A stretch of 36,133 nucleotides of DNA. Origin: Planctomycetota bacterium. Its GTDB lineage: Bacteria > Planctomycetota > Planctomycetia > Pirellulales > Pirellulaceae. Below the pieces are notes generated by a model, which was not told where the DNA came from, did no database searches, and worked only from the letters and a program-made list of their open reading frames with translations. The stretch's first letter is position 1. The number at the start of each line of letters is the position of its first letter. The stretch lies in NCBI GenBank assembly GCA_029979005.1, contig JAPOIJ010000030.1, forward strand, positions 1 through 36,133, written 5' to 3'. Below, in pieces: positions 16,242 to 24,438 of the stretch. Made by a program: the position numbers and the translations under genes.

Positions 16242-17903
16242 CTAGTCACCTACCATTGGTAATTTCAAATTCTTATTCTTGGCACACTCGATTGCTTCGG
16301 AGTACCCGGCATCTGCGTGACGCATGACACCGGTAGCGGGGTCGTTAAAGAGCACTCTGCCAAGCCTTCGATCCGCTTCATCGGTTCCATCACAAACGAT
16401 GACCGTTCCTGAGTGCTGTGAAAATCCCATCCCAACACCGCCGCCGTGATGCAAACTGACCCATGTCGCACCGCTTGCGGTATTGAGGAGTGCATTCAAT
16501 AACGGCCAGTCCGAAACTGCATCCGAGCCATCTTTCATTGCCTCGGTTTCGCGGTTAGGACTCGCTACTGATCCGGAATCCAAATGGTCTCTGCCAATCA
16601 CAATCGGCGCCGAGACCTCTCCCGTGCGCACCATCTCATTAAAGGCCAAGCCAAGACGATCGCGATCCCCCAAACCCACCCAGCATATCCTCGAAGGAAG
16701 TCCTTGAAACCGGATCCGCTCTCGCGCCATATCAAGCCATTGATGAAGATGGGGATCATCCGGGATCAACTCTTTGACTTTTTGGTCGGTCGCGTAAATA
16801 TCTTCTGGATCACCAGACAATGCCACCCAGCGAAATGGCCCGATTCCTTTACAAAACAACGGACGAATATACGCAGGCACAAACCCCGGGAAATCAAATG
16901 CCTTCTCTAAACCCATTTCGAGTGCCACTTGCCGAATATTATTCCCATAATCAAACACCGGTATACCAAGACGATGAAATGCTAACATTGCCTCCACATG
17001 AGTCTTCATGGATTGCTTTGCCGCCAAAATCACAGAATCCGGACTCGAGATTCTTGCTGCCGCAGCTTCGGCAAGACTCCATCCAGCTGGAAGATAACCG
17101 TGTAGCGGATCGTGAGCTGACGTCTGATCAGTAACAGCGTCGGGAGAAATCCCACGTCGAACCATCTCCGGTAAAATCTCCGCTGAATTACCAAGAAGAC
17201 CAACGGAAACAGGCCTTCGATCCTGAATTGAATGGTCAATCAGAGCCAATGCTTCGTCAAGTGTTTTCGCTTTGTGGTCGACATAGCCGGTTGCCAGCCG
17301 CTTATCAATCCGCGACTCATCACACTCAATTGCAAGCATCGAAGCACCGGCCATCGTCGCAGCCAATGTTTGGGCACCGCCCATCCCCCCGAGCCCTGAA
17401 GTCAAAATCCATTTACCCGACAAGTCACCATTGAAATGGACCTTTCCCATCGAAACAAAAGTTTCGTAGGTTCCCTGCACAATCCCCTGGCTACCAATAT
17501 AAATCCAAGAACCGGCGGTCATCTGGCCGTACATCATCAGCCCGGCTTTATCGAGGACGTGAAAGTGTTCCCAATTTGCCCCGCGGGGGACAAGGTTGCT
17601 ATTTGCAATCAGAACCCTTGGCGCATCCTCGTGTGTCCGGAATACTCCAACGGGTTTACCGGATTGCACCAACAACGTTTCATCCCGCTCCAAAGATCGC
17701 AATGCAGTAACGATTCGATCAAAACATTCCCAATTACGTGCGGCCTTTCCGATTCCACCATACACCACCAGCTCATCTGGATTCTCAGCAACATCCGGAT
17801 CCAGATTGTTCATTAACATTCGCAAGGGAGCTTCAGCGAGCCAATGTTTGCAACTGATGGTGGATCCAACGGGAGCCTGAACCGCGCTACGCTTCGTACT
17901 CAT
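16242..17903 (-). CDS. hutU: Urocanate hydratase
   Basis: HutU hydrates urocanate to 4-imidazolone-5-propionate, using tightly bound NAD+ as an electrophile. From the ATG at 17903 the product has 553 residues, the family length. Typical segments are [42 protein letters not shown], the NAD-binding [37 protein letters not shown], and the C-terminal [20 protein letters not shown] and [30 protein letters not shown]. The frame opens six codons upstream at TTG 17921; the ATG is preferred and has GGGA about 8 bases upstream. It leads the minus-strand hutU-hutH pair and diverges from hutI across a 259-base regulatory gap. Confidence 0.97.
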   Translation of the reverse strand: MSTKRSAVQAPVGSTISCKHWLAEAPLRMLMNNLDPDVAENPDELVVYGGIGKAARNWECFDRIVTALRSLERDETLLVQSGKPVGVFRTHEDAPRVLIANSNLVPRGANWEHFHVLDKAGLMMYGQMTAGSWIYIGSQGIVQGTYETFVSMGKVHFNGDLSGKWILTSGLGGMGGAQTLAATMAGASMLAIECDESRIDKRLATGYVDHKAKTLDEALALIDHSIQDRRPVSVGLLGNSAEILPEMVRRGISPDAVTDQTSAHDPLHGYLPAGWSLAEAAAARISSPDSVILAAKQSMKTHVEAMLAFHRLGIPVFDYGNNIRQVALEMGLEKAFDFPGFVPAYIRPLFCKGIGPFRWVALSGDPEDIYATDQKVKELIPDDPHLHQWLDMARERIRFQGLPSRICWVGLGDRDRLGLAFNEMVRTGEVSAPIVIGRDHLDSGSVASPNRETEAMKDGSDAVSDWPLLNALLNTASGATWVSLHHGGGVGMGFSQHSGTVIVCDGTDEADRRLGRVLFNDPATGVMRHADAGYSEAIECAKNKNLKLPMVGD

Positions 17904-18162
17904 ACTTATCGATCCCAACAACTCTGAGTTAGTGCTTTAATTTTCCTTGCATTTATAGTGATTTTGTCAATCGCTCGCCAACTCGGCCTACTAAATTGAC
18001 TAGACTGCTTGTTCACCAATTGGACAACTCATTTGAAGTGTTTCACCAAACGGCGTTCAATATTGAATACTCTTTAGAAGAATTCAATAACTAAGTTTGC
18101 CTCTTCACTGCCCGTCATTCGCAGCCAATTCCCCTATTCCAATCATCAACTCTGGATTCCTA
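17904..18162. promoter_or_regulatory. Divergent hut promoter region with TTCAATA-type palindromes
   Basis: This gap must drive hutU-hutH leftward and hutI-hutF rightward. A perfect 12-bp palindrome TTCAATATTGAA lies at 18056-18067, and ATTCAATA recurs at 18082-18089, so TATTGAAT (18061-18068) and ATTCAATA form a second inverted pair with a 13-base spacer. These three half-sites lie about 75-105 bases before the hutI ATG. They are candidate operator sites for a hut regulator, which is not encoded in the window. On the minus strand TTGACA (complement of about 17966-17971) is a possible -35 element but lacks a matching -10 box at the usual spacing. Confidence 0.4.
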
Positions 18163-19446
18163 ATGAATAGTATTTCTGGTAACGAAGTGGTATTTCGGGG
18201 ATTCAAAATCGCAACGATGGAGCCCAACTCAGCGAGCTTAAAATGTGAACTTTCAAATGCATCACTCTGCGACCTCGCCGATCAAACAGAGTACGGGATG
18301 CTCAATGAAACCGCCATTGGAGTGGAGGGCGGCAAGATCAAATGGCTTGCGCTGGAACGCGAACTCGACCAAAACGAGCTTACCTTTTTGCAAACCGTCA
18401 ATGGAGCAGGAAAACTGCTGACTCCAGGATTAATCGATTGCCATTCTCATTTAGTGTTCGGAGGCAACCGGGCCTCAGAATGGGAACAAAGATTGAACGG
18501 TAGCAGTTACGAAGAAATAGCTAAACAAGGCGGGGGGATTCTTTCGACCGTCTCGGCAACGCGAACTGCGACCGAAGAACAATTGTTTCAATCAGCTTCA
18601 AAACGGATTGAGTCTCTTTTGCGCGAGGGCGTAACAACCGTGGAAATTAAATCAGGATATGGCTTGGATTTAGATTCTGAATTAAAAATGTTACGCGTTG
18701 CCAATCGACTGGGAGCAGATTTCCCAGTGTGCGTTGAGGCTACTTTACTGGCAGCGCACGCGGTCGCGCCTGAGTTCAAAGGCAACCCAGACGGCTTTAT
18801 TCAATATGTTTGCGATACGATCATTCCACAATCGGTTGAATTCTGTAGCGCGGTGGATGTATTTTGCGAGACGATTGCTTTTGACATCGCGCAAACAAAA
18901 CTTGTATTTGAGCGAGCGAAACAGCTCGATTTAAATATCAAAATCCACGCTGAACAACTATCGTACTCGGGGGCTGCGGCGCTTGCTGCGAACATGGGTG
19001 CTATATCCGCTGACCACCTTGAGTATCTGAGCGAACAAGATTGTGTCACTTTGGGGCGGCAGGGAACAGTCGCAACATTGCTCCCGGGAGCTTTTTATTG
19101 TTTAAATGAAAAACAAAAACCACCCATCGCAGCACTTCGAGAAAACCAAGTTCCCATTGCGATTGCAACCGACTCCAACCCGGGAAGCGCTCCGGTGCTT
19201 TCGCTTCTTTTAATGGGCAATATGGCTTGCAATCTCTTTGGTTTGACACCAAGTGAGGCAATCGCAGGAATGACGATCAATGCCGCTAAAGCCCTTCGTT
19301 TGGACCACAGCATCGGCTCCATCAAAAAAGGAAAACAGGCAGATTTCGCCACTTGGAATGTGAGCTCGCCAGCCGAGCTCGTTTATAGCATTGGCGGCAA
19401 TCCATTGGCTGGCGTTTACAAGTTCGGAAAGAGGACTCATTTTTGA
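18163..19446 (+). CDS. hutI: Imidazolonepropionase
   Basis: HutI hydrolyses imidazolonepropionate to N-formimino-L-glutamate. From the ATG at 18163 the product has 427 residues and the amidohydrolase fold. The metal-binding HxH is at His94 and His96 in LIDCHSHLVFGG, followed by the HutI-specific GGGILSTVSATR, the substrate-contacting KSGYGLDLDSELKML, a further metal ligand in IHAEQLSYSGA, the conserved DHLEYL, and the metal-ligand Asp in ATDSNPGSAP. The frame opens upstream at TTG 18097, but those residues have no family match. The stop TGA (19444-19446) overlaps the TTG start of hutF at 19443, so the two are translationally coupled. Confidence 0.96.
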   Translation: MNSISGNEVVFRGFKIATMEPNSASLKCELSNASLCDLADQTEYGMLNETAIGVEGGKIKWLALERELDQNELTFLQTVNGAGKLLTPGLIDCHSHLVFGGNRASEWEQRLNGSSYEEIAKQGGGILSTVSATRTATEEQLFQSASKRIESLLREGVTTVEIKSGYGLDLDSELKMLRVANRLGADFPVCVEATLLAAHAVAPEFKGNPDGFIQYVCDTIIPQSVEFCSAVDVFCETIAFDIAQTKLVFERAKQLDLNIKIHAEQLSYSGAAALAANMGAISADHLEYLSEQDCVTLGRQGTVATLLPGAFYCLNEKQKPPIAALRENQVPIAIATDSNPGSAPVLSLLLMGNMACNLFGLTPSEAIAGMTINAAKALRLDHSIGSIKKGKQADFATWNVSSPAELVYSIGGNPLAGVYKFGKRTHF

Positions 19447-20849
19447 ACGATCAGACTGACACTGAATTAATGGTCAACGCGGCATTGGTTGAGACCAAGC
19501 CCGGAATCGAAGAATGGAAAAACAATGTGCGTTTTTCCATTTCCAAGGGAGTCATTACCCAAATCGATTATGACTTCCCGCCAAACGAAACCTTCGATTC
19601 AATTTTTGGGAATGCAATCCCAGCCATGGTCAACACCCATAGCCATGCGTTCCAACGGGGATTTGCGGGAATGAGTGAATACCGAACCGAATCAAGGGAC
19701 AGCTTCTGGACTTGGCGCGACCTAATGTACAAATTCGTTGCTGACTTAACTCCGGAAGATGTCTACATTATCGCCCGACAGTTGTATTTAGAGATGGTGA
19801 AAGCAGGCTACAGCTGGGTGGGTGAATTTCACTATTTACACAACTGCCCCACTGGCAATGCCTATGCTAACCCAACCGAAATGGCTGATGCTTTGCTGCG
19901 CGCCGCGGGGGACGCTGGGATTGGAATCCATCTGCTCCCCGTCCTCTATCAGCGCAGTGGATTCACGACCATGGAAACGAACCACGGTCAACGGCGATTC
20001 GCCCTCTCCTTGGACAAGTACTTTGACTTGGTCAATAACTGTCAGGACAAGGTCACCGGTAATCCTGATGCCGGGATTGGCCTCGCCTTCCACTCACTTA
20101 GAGCCGTCAGTTTTGAAGCTATGGAGAAGACACTTCAGTATCGACAAAATCATTTGGCAAACTGCAATATCCATATTCACGCGGCAGAACAGCAACTCGA
20201 AGTCGATGATTGCCTATCAGCGACTGGCAAGCGTCCCCTTCAGTTCCTTCTTGATTCATTTCCAATCGATGAATCCTGGTGCGTCATTCACGCAACCCAC
20301 ATGAACTCCGATGAAGTAATGAGGTTTTCAAAATCGCGTGCTGTCGCTGGACTTTGCCCGACAACCGAAGCGAATCTGGGTGACGGGATCTTTCCCGCAT
20401 CCCAATATCTTGATTCTGGTGGGCGGATTTCCATCGGCAGCGACAGTCATTCCTCAATCAATTTAAGAGAGGAATTACGCTGGCTCGAATACAGTCAAAG
20501 ACTGCTTGGCGGAAAACGTGCTGTCCTAAGCACACCAGAACTTTCCACCGGCAGAAGACTTTATTCCGAATGCGCACGCAGTGGTGGTCAAGCCATTGGA
20601 ACAAAAACAGGAAGACTTGCGGTTGGCTACCGCGCTGACCTGTTAATTCTATCTTCCAATCACCCTACCATTTCTAGTGCCTCGAAGGATCGAATCCTCG
20701 ACCGATTTATTTTCCTCAACGCTGGTTGCCCCATCCAGCAACGCATGCTGGGTGGTCAGTGGATTGAAGAAACAAAACTCAACGAACAACTTCGTTGCTC
20801 AACCGTTGCTTTTAACCAGCTCAATCAAAAGTTCTTTAAGAGCTTCTGA
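19443..20849 (+). CDS. hutF: Formimidoylglutamate deiminase
   Basis: HutF deiminates N-formimino-L-glutamate to N-formyl-L-glutamate and ammonia, the branch that ends with HutG deformylase. The 468-residue product is an amidohydrolase with metal-binding His66 and His68 in NTHSHAFQRGFAG, SFWTWRDLMY, the HIHAAEQQLEVDDC segment, WCVIHATHM, CPTTEANLGDGIFP and GSDSHSSINLREELRWLEYSQRL, the set that separates HutF from chlorohydrolases and guanine deaminases. The start is TTG at 19443, within the overlap TTGA with the hutI stop; no in-frame ATG gives the full N-terminal domain. It is the last hut gene here. HutG is not in the window, so the final step must be encoded elsewhere. Confidence 0.95.
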   Translation: MNDQTDTELMVNAALVETKPGIEEWKNNVRFSISKGVITQIDYDFPPNETFDSIFGNAIPAMVNTHSHAFQRGFAGMSEYRTESRDSFWTWRDLMYKFVADLTPEDVYIIARQLYLEMVKAGYSWVGEFHYLHNCPTGNAYANPTEMADALLRAAGDAGIGIHLLPVLYQRSGFTTMETNHGQRRFALSLDKYFDLVNNCQDKVTGNPDAGIGLAFHSLRAVSFEAMEKTLQYRQNHLANCNIHIHAAEQQLEVDDCLSATGKRPLQFLLDSFPIDESWCVIHATHMNSDEVMRFSKSRAVAGLCPTTEANLGDGIFPASQYLDSGGRISIGSDSHSSINLREELRWLEYSQRLLGGKRAVLSTPELSTGRRLYSECARSGGQAIGTKTGRLAVGYRADLLILSSNHPTISSASKDRILDRFIFLNAGCPIQQRMLGGQWIEETKLNEQLRCSTVAFNQLNQKFFKSF

Positions 20850-20957
20850 CCCCACCCCCTTGTTGCCATCCACATCCTGCCAATACCGAAAACAGCAGGC
20901 AATAAATCCGGGGCGCGATCATAATTACAAGTTGGGTTCCCGACAGGAGTTGTTACA

Positions 20958-21005
20958 ATGATTGACTTACATCAAGGCAAGTCCTCTGTACCCAATCATG
21001 CTTAA
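20958..21005 (+). CDS. Possible 15-residue leader peptide overlapping the yihY start
   Basis: An ATG at 20958 has AGGAG at 20945-20949 with an 8-base spacing, a better ribosome-binding site than that of the following gene. It encodes MIDLHQGKSSVPNHA and ends at TAA 21003-21005, overlapping the ATG of the YihY gene at 20998 in another frame. This could be a translational coupling leader. A frameshifted older start of the YihY gene or pure chance are alternatives. Confidence 0.3.
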   Translation: MIDLHQGKSSVPNHA

Positions 21006-21873
21006 ACGAATCTGGCAACTTATCAAGATGACGTTTTCGATTTGGGGCGAATCGAATGCATCCCGCATGGCAGCAGCACTGTCTTACTACACCATGCTTT
21101 CACTTGCCCCCTGCCTGATGATGGCCATCGCAATCGCCGGATACATTTATGACGACTCCGTCGTCGAAAGTGAAATCATTCGGCAAATCGAACTGATTTC
21201 AACACCTGAAATTGCAGAAACCGTTAAAGGTCTGATTCAACGTGCCTCTCAACCAAATTCCGGAATCGTGGCAGGTACGATTAGTGTATGCGTGCTGGTC
21301 TTCGCTGCCTCCGGAGTATTCACTCAGCTCTATGACACGTTTAATCGCATTTGGGGAGTTTCCTACCATGGACTCGAGGGACTTTTGTTTACCATCCGGA
21401 AGCGATTGATTGGCGTCGGAATGGTATTAGTCGTCGGCGTCATGCTTATTGGTGCACTGATTACCGACTCGATCATGGCCTACATCAGTACGATGGTGGA
21501 GGGCTACCCACAGCTCGTTTTGTGGTTAAGCCTGTTAGACCGGAGTCTATCTTATTTATTAATGCCTCTCGGGTTCACGCTTATGTTTTGGTTTTTCCCT
21601 GCCACGAAAATCCACTGGAAAGACGTATGGCCAGCAGGTATTTTGACGGCAGCCTTAATCGCAGGCAGTCGCTATCTCATTGGCTTCTATCTTAAATTCT
21701 CCACGACAAGCGAAGTTTATGGTGCGATGGGATCACTTGTCGTCATTTTAATCTGGGTCTACATCACCGGATTGATGGTCTTTTTTGGTGCTTCATTTAG
21801 CCATGCCTGGGCAGACACCTTTGGCTCCCGAAGTAGTTCCCCCCAACCGAAAGCTACCGATCTCTCCCAATAG
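20998..21873 (+). CDS. YihY/BrkB-family inner membrane protein
   Basis: The 291-residue product has the signature opening of this family, MLKRIWQLIKMTFSIWGESNASRMAAALSYYTMLSLAP, and about six membrane segments: roughly residues 37-57, 100-120, 140-165, 180-205, 215-235 and 245-270. FNRIWGV in the first half and YGAMGSLVVILIWVYITGLMVFFGASFSHAWA at the end are typical. The family was once labelled ribonuclease BN in error; its true role is unsettled, and transport or envelope functions have been suggested. The ATG at 20998 was chosen because family proteins begin at MLKR; the frame also opens at TTG 20962. It follows hutF on the same strand after 148 bases but has no obvious link to histidine use. 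Confidence 0.9.
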   Translation: MLKRIWQLIKMTFSIWGESNASRMAAALSYYTMLSLAPCLMMAIAIAGYIYDDSVVESEIIRQIELISTPEIAETVKGLIQRASQPNSGIVAGTISVCVLVFAASGVFTQLYDTFNRIWGVSYHGLEGLLFTIRKRLIGVGMVLVVGVMLIGALITDSIMAYISTMVEGYPQLVLWLSLLDRSLSYLLMPLGFTLMFWFFPATKIHWKDVWPAGILTAALIAGSRYLIGFYLKFSTTSEVYGAMGSLVVILIWVYITGLMVFFGASFSHAWADTFGSRSSSPQPKATDLSQ

Positions 21874-22175
21874 CCCCGGTAAATGAGTCCTGAATTCGAC
21901 TAACCCAAAGTTTGATTGAAACGAAGGCGGGTCAACTCAAATTTGGTCGATCTTTGGTGCGGAGCTCTCTGTTTACAAAGAAAAACGAAGCCGTCAAAGC
22001 GAGATCGGGCGTAGTGCAAATATCGAATTGAAGGTAACATAGGCGGCCTAAGAGGCGGGACAACTCAGCTTCCTAAAGATTCAAAGGTCAAAATTGACCG
22101 ATAGCGGAGCTTCCTCGACTCCCCGCCATTTCATTCACTCTTGGTTAGCACACATATTTTCAGGTAGATCGGTCC
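21874..22175 (+). other. Intergenic region upstream of ychF
   Basis: These 302 bases contain no credible gene. The inverted pair GGTCAA (22086-22091) and TTGACC (22094-22099) around AA lies about 77-90 bases before the ychF start and could be an operator or chance. An AGG at 22163-22165 in front of the ychF ATG is a weak ribosome-binding site. No terminator for the YihY gene was found. Confidence 0.35.
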
Positions 22176-23267
22176 ATGGAAGCCGGAATTGTCGGATTAC
22201 CCAACGTAGGAAAAAGTACGTTATTTAACGCCCTAACTCTCTCCAAAGCAGCCGCGAGTGAGAACTACCCGTTTTGCACCATTGAACCCAACGAAGGCAT
22301 GGTGAGTGTTCCGGATGACCGACTGGAACGAATCACAACTTACATTACGCCTCAAAAGGTCATCCCCGCGACTCTTAAACTTGTCGACATTGCGGGAATC
22401 GTCAAAGGTGCGAGTGAAGGGGAAGGTTTAGGCAATAAATTTCTAAGTCACATTCGGCAGGTCGATGCAATTCTGCAAGTCGTCCGTTGTTTCGAAGATG
22501 ACGACGTAATCCACGTCAGTGGAAACGTTGACCCGTTGGCCGACATTGAAACCATCGAAATGGAGTTGATGCTTGCAGACATTGAGACACTTCAAAATGC
22601 GGAATCAAAAGCATCAAGAAATGCGAGGTCTGGAGACAAAGACGCCAAGCTATTGCTTAACGTCATTGAAAAGTGTCTAGAACACCTCGAAGAAGAAAAC
22701 CCGCTCCGCAGCCTTTCCCTGACGGCCCCCGAAGCGAAAGCAATCAAAGCCTACGGTTTGCTTACCGCCAAGCCAATTCTGTATATCGCTAACGTGGCCG
22801 AGGATGATCTAGAAGGTCAATCACCGCTTGTTCAAAAAGTTCGCGACTACGCAGAAAAAGTAAATGCTGGACTAGCGGTCGTTTGTGCGAAAATCGAAGC
22901 AGAAATTGCTGAACTGGAAGCAGAAGATCGGTCTGAAATGCTGGAAGCGGTCGGCCTTCAGGAACCGGCTCTGGATAATGTAGCCCGAGAAACCTACCGC
23001 ACGCTGGGTCTGCAAAGCTATTTTACCGCTGGTGAAAAAGAGGTACGTGCGTGGACCATCCACAAAGGATTCACCGGTCCGCAGGCCGCTGGTGTCATTC
23101 ACACTGATTTCGAACGGGGCTTTATTCGGGTAGAAGTCTATTCTCTGGATGACCTCGAAACCTATAAGACTGAAGTCGCTATTCGACAGAATGGTAAATT
23201 GAGGGTCGAAGGGAAAAACTACGTTGTACAGGACGGGGATATTTGCCACTTCCTCTTCAACGTCTGA
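22176..23267 (+). CDS. ychF: Redox-regulated ribosome-binding ATPase YchF (Obg-family)
   Basis: YchF is a universally conserved TRAFAC-class P-loop protein of the Obg family that binds ATP rather than GTP and associates with ribosomes. The 363-residue product matches the usual length. The P-loop is GLPNVGKST at 7-15, followed by [12 protein letters not shown] (switch I), [21 protein letters not shown] (G3 region) and a position-specific IANVAE in place of the GTPase NKxD motif, consistent with ATP specificity. A coiled-coil arm lies at about 125-190, and the C-terminal TGS domain ([25 protein letters not shown]) covers about 275-360. The ATG at 22176 is clear. It is followed after 75 bases by the sulfotransferase gene on the same strand. 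Confidence 0.97.
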   Translation: MEAGIVGLPNVGKSTLFNALTLSKAAASENYPFCTIEPNEGMVSVPDDRLERITTYITPQKVIPATLKLVDIAGIVKGASEGEGLGNKFLSHIRQVDAILQVVRCFEDDDVIHVSGNVDPLADIETIEMELMLADIETLQNAESKASRNARSGDKDAKLLLNVIEKCLEHLEEENPLRSLSLTAPEAKAIKAYGLLTAKPILYIANVAEDDLEGQSPLVQKVRDYAEKVNAGLAVVCAKIEAEIAELEAEDRSEMLEAVGLQEPALDNVARETYRTLGLQSYFTAGEKEVRAWTIHKGFTGPQAAGVIHTDFERGFIRVEVYSLDDLETYKTEVAIRQNGKLRVEGKNYVVQDGDICHFLFNV

Positions 23268-23342
23268 CCCAATCAGTCTTGTTGCAAAATCGAAAAAATG
23301 CTCAATTCAGTGGAGTCTTTCTCAGCCGAATAAGAGCAACAC

Positions 23343-24104
23343 ATGCTTTCGATTTCCCCCGCCAAACCAGGTCTATCTCAATCAAATCAAATTCGTGGCG
23401 TCGACGTTCATGCCGTTCACAAAAGCGCCACGATGTTTTTGTATCATTTTTTCAAGCATCTTTCGCAAAAGCACGGATTCCAGTATTTCTCTGAAAATAA
23501 TGAGCCCGCGAATGACGGAAAACTCTCCGCCAGCAATCAGGGAAACTTTTGCCGCTGCCCGATCCGACATTTTGAACCGCTCGAGTCTACATTTGATCAC
23601 CCTACGAATTGTTACCGGATATTTCACGTTCGTGACCCTCGCGACATCTTAGTATCTGAATACTTTTCATTTGGCTGGATCCACCCGACCCAAGATTCTG
23701 ATTTGGATCAAGTTCGAAAATCGCTTCAAAAAATGTCCATTGATGACTACGTGCTCCACCATTGCACCCAGCGAGAAATTCCTTTGGAAAGAAAATTCTC
23801 TTCGATCGTTGAGAGAACGCTCGACCCCAGCTTTGAAACCGTCGTCACTTATGAGACTATGGTCACCAACTTCTCTAAATGGCTTTCTCAGGTCGTACCC
23901 GTGTTTGGAATTCGGCATTCGAAATTAGCAATCATGCAATTAGCATGGCGCTATCGTAAGGAATTCCATACTAAAAAAGAGACCATGACGCATAAACGGT
24001 GCATCACACCGGGTGACCATCGAAGGAAACTAAAATCGTCAACAATCGACAGACTCAACCTGCGATTCGAGTCGATTCTCACCAAGTTTGGCTACGAATT
24101 TTAG
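23343..24104 (+). CDS. PAPS-dependent sulfotransferase-family protein
   Basis: The 253-residue product has the main landmarks of cytosolic-type sulfotransferases. HKSATMFLYHFFKHL at residues 26-40 occupies the 5'-phosphosulfate loop position (family form K-S-G/A-T-T). HVRDPRDILVSEYFSF at 95-110 is the 3'-phosphate-binding motif, with Arg97 and Ser105 at the expected places. VVTYETMV follows mid-protein, and a final ITPGDHRRKLKSSTIDRLNLRFESILTKFGYEF resembles the K-G-x-x-G-D-W-x-x-x-F closing region. Such enzymes move sulfate from PAPS to hydroxyl groups of sugars, lipids or small molecules; the acceptor is not predictable. An in-frame TAA just upstream (23328-23330) fixes the ATG at 23343 as the first start. 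The gene is probably read with ychF or alone; the tRNA beyond it is on the other strand. Confidence 0.78.
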   Translation: MLSISPAKPGLSQSNQIRGVDVHAVHKSATMFLYHFFKHLSQKHGFQYFSENNEPANDGKLSASNQGNFCRCPIRHFEPLESTFDHPTNCYRIFHVRDPRDILVSEYFSFGWIHPTQDSDLDQVRKSLQKMSIDDYVLHHCTQREIPLERKFSSIVERTLDPSFETVVTYETMVTNFSKWLSQVVPVFGIRHSKLAIMQLAWRYRKEFHTKKETMTHKRCITPGDHRRKLKSSTIDRLNLRFESILTKFGYEF

Positions 24105-24231
24105 TTTTCTCTATTTTAGCTATCCCAAGGTCGGCAAAACTCTTTTTAAAAACGAACGTGCTGAAAATCGCAGTATCGGGTTCGAAAGGCCAAAAGCACT
24201 ATTTGGCGATTAAGAGAAAAAGGAAAAGAAG

Positions 24232-24305
24232 TAGGGCTGGCAGGACTCGAACCCGCGACAAAGGGATTATGAGTCCCCTGCTCTAACCAACTGAGCTACA
24301 GCCCC
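24232..24305 (-). tRNA. tRNA with anticodon CAU (tRNA-Ile2 or elongator tRNA-Met)
   Basis: A full cloverleaf folds on the minus strand over 74 bases. The acceptor stem is GGGGCUG with CAGCCCU (first pair G-U). The D arm is GCUC-AGUUGGUUA-GAGC, the anticodon arm GGGGA-CUCAUAA-UCCCU, and the T arm GCGGG-UUCGAGU-CCUGC, with discriminator A. The loop puts CAU at 34-36. The anticodon stem lacks the three consecutive G-C pairs next to the loop that mark initiators, so it is an elongator Met or the Ile2 species whose C34 is modified to lysidine by TilS. The similarity to E. coli Ile2 around the anticodon stem and variable loop (AGCAGG-GACUCAUAAUC) favours Ile2 slightly. CCA is not encoded. Confidence 0.93.
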
Positions 24306-24438
24306 TTAGAAGGTCTAAAGCCTAATAGATGATTGGGATCGGTTCAATCGGCTGGAAAATTTAATTGTTGTGCTGATTTCCCACCAACTAATTCCACTCT
24401 CAACTTCGGGTTGAGCCTACCTGAACGCCGACCAAAAC

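Noticed and set aside
24105..24231. Mobile element next to the tRNA gene
   Set aside because: There is no integrase, no repeat of the tRNA 3' end nearby and no change in base composition that I can see.
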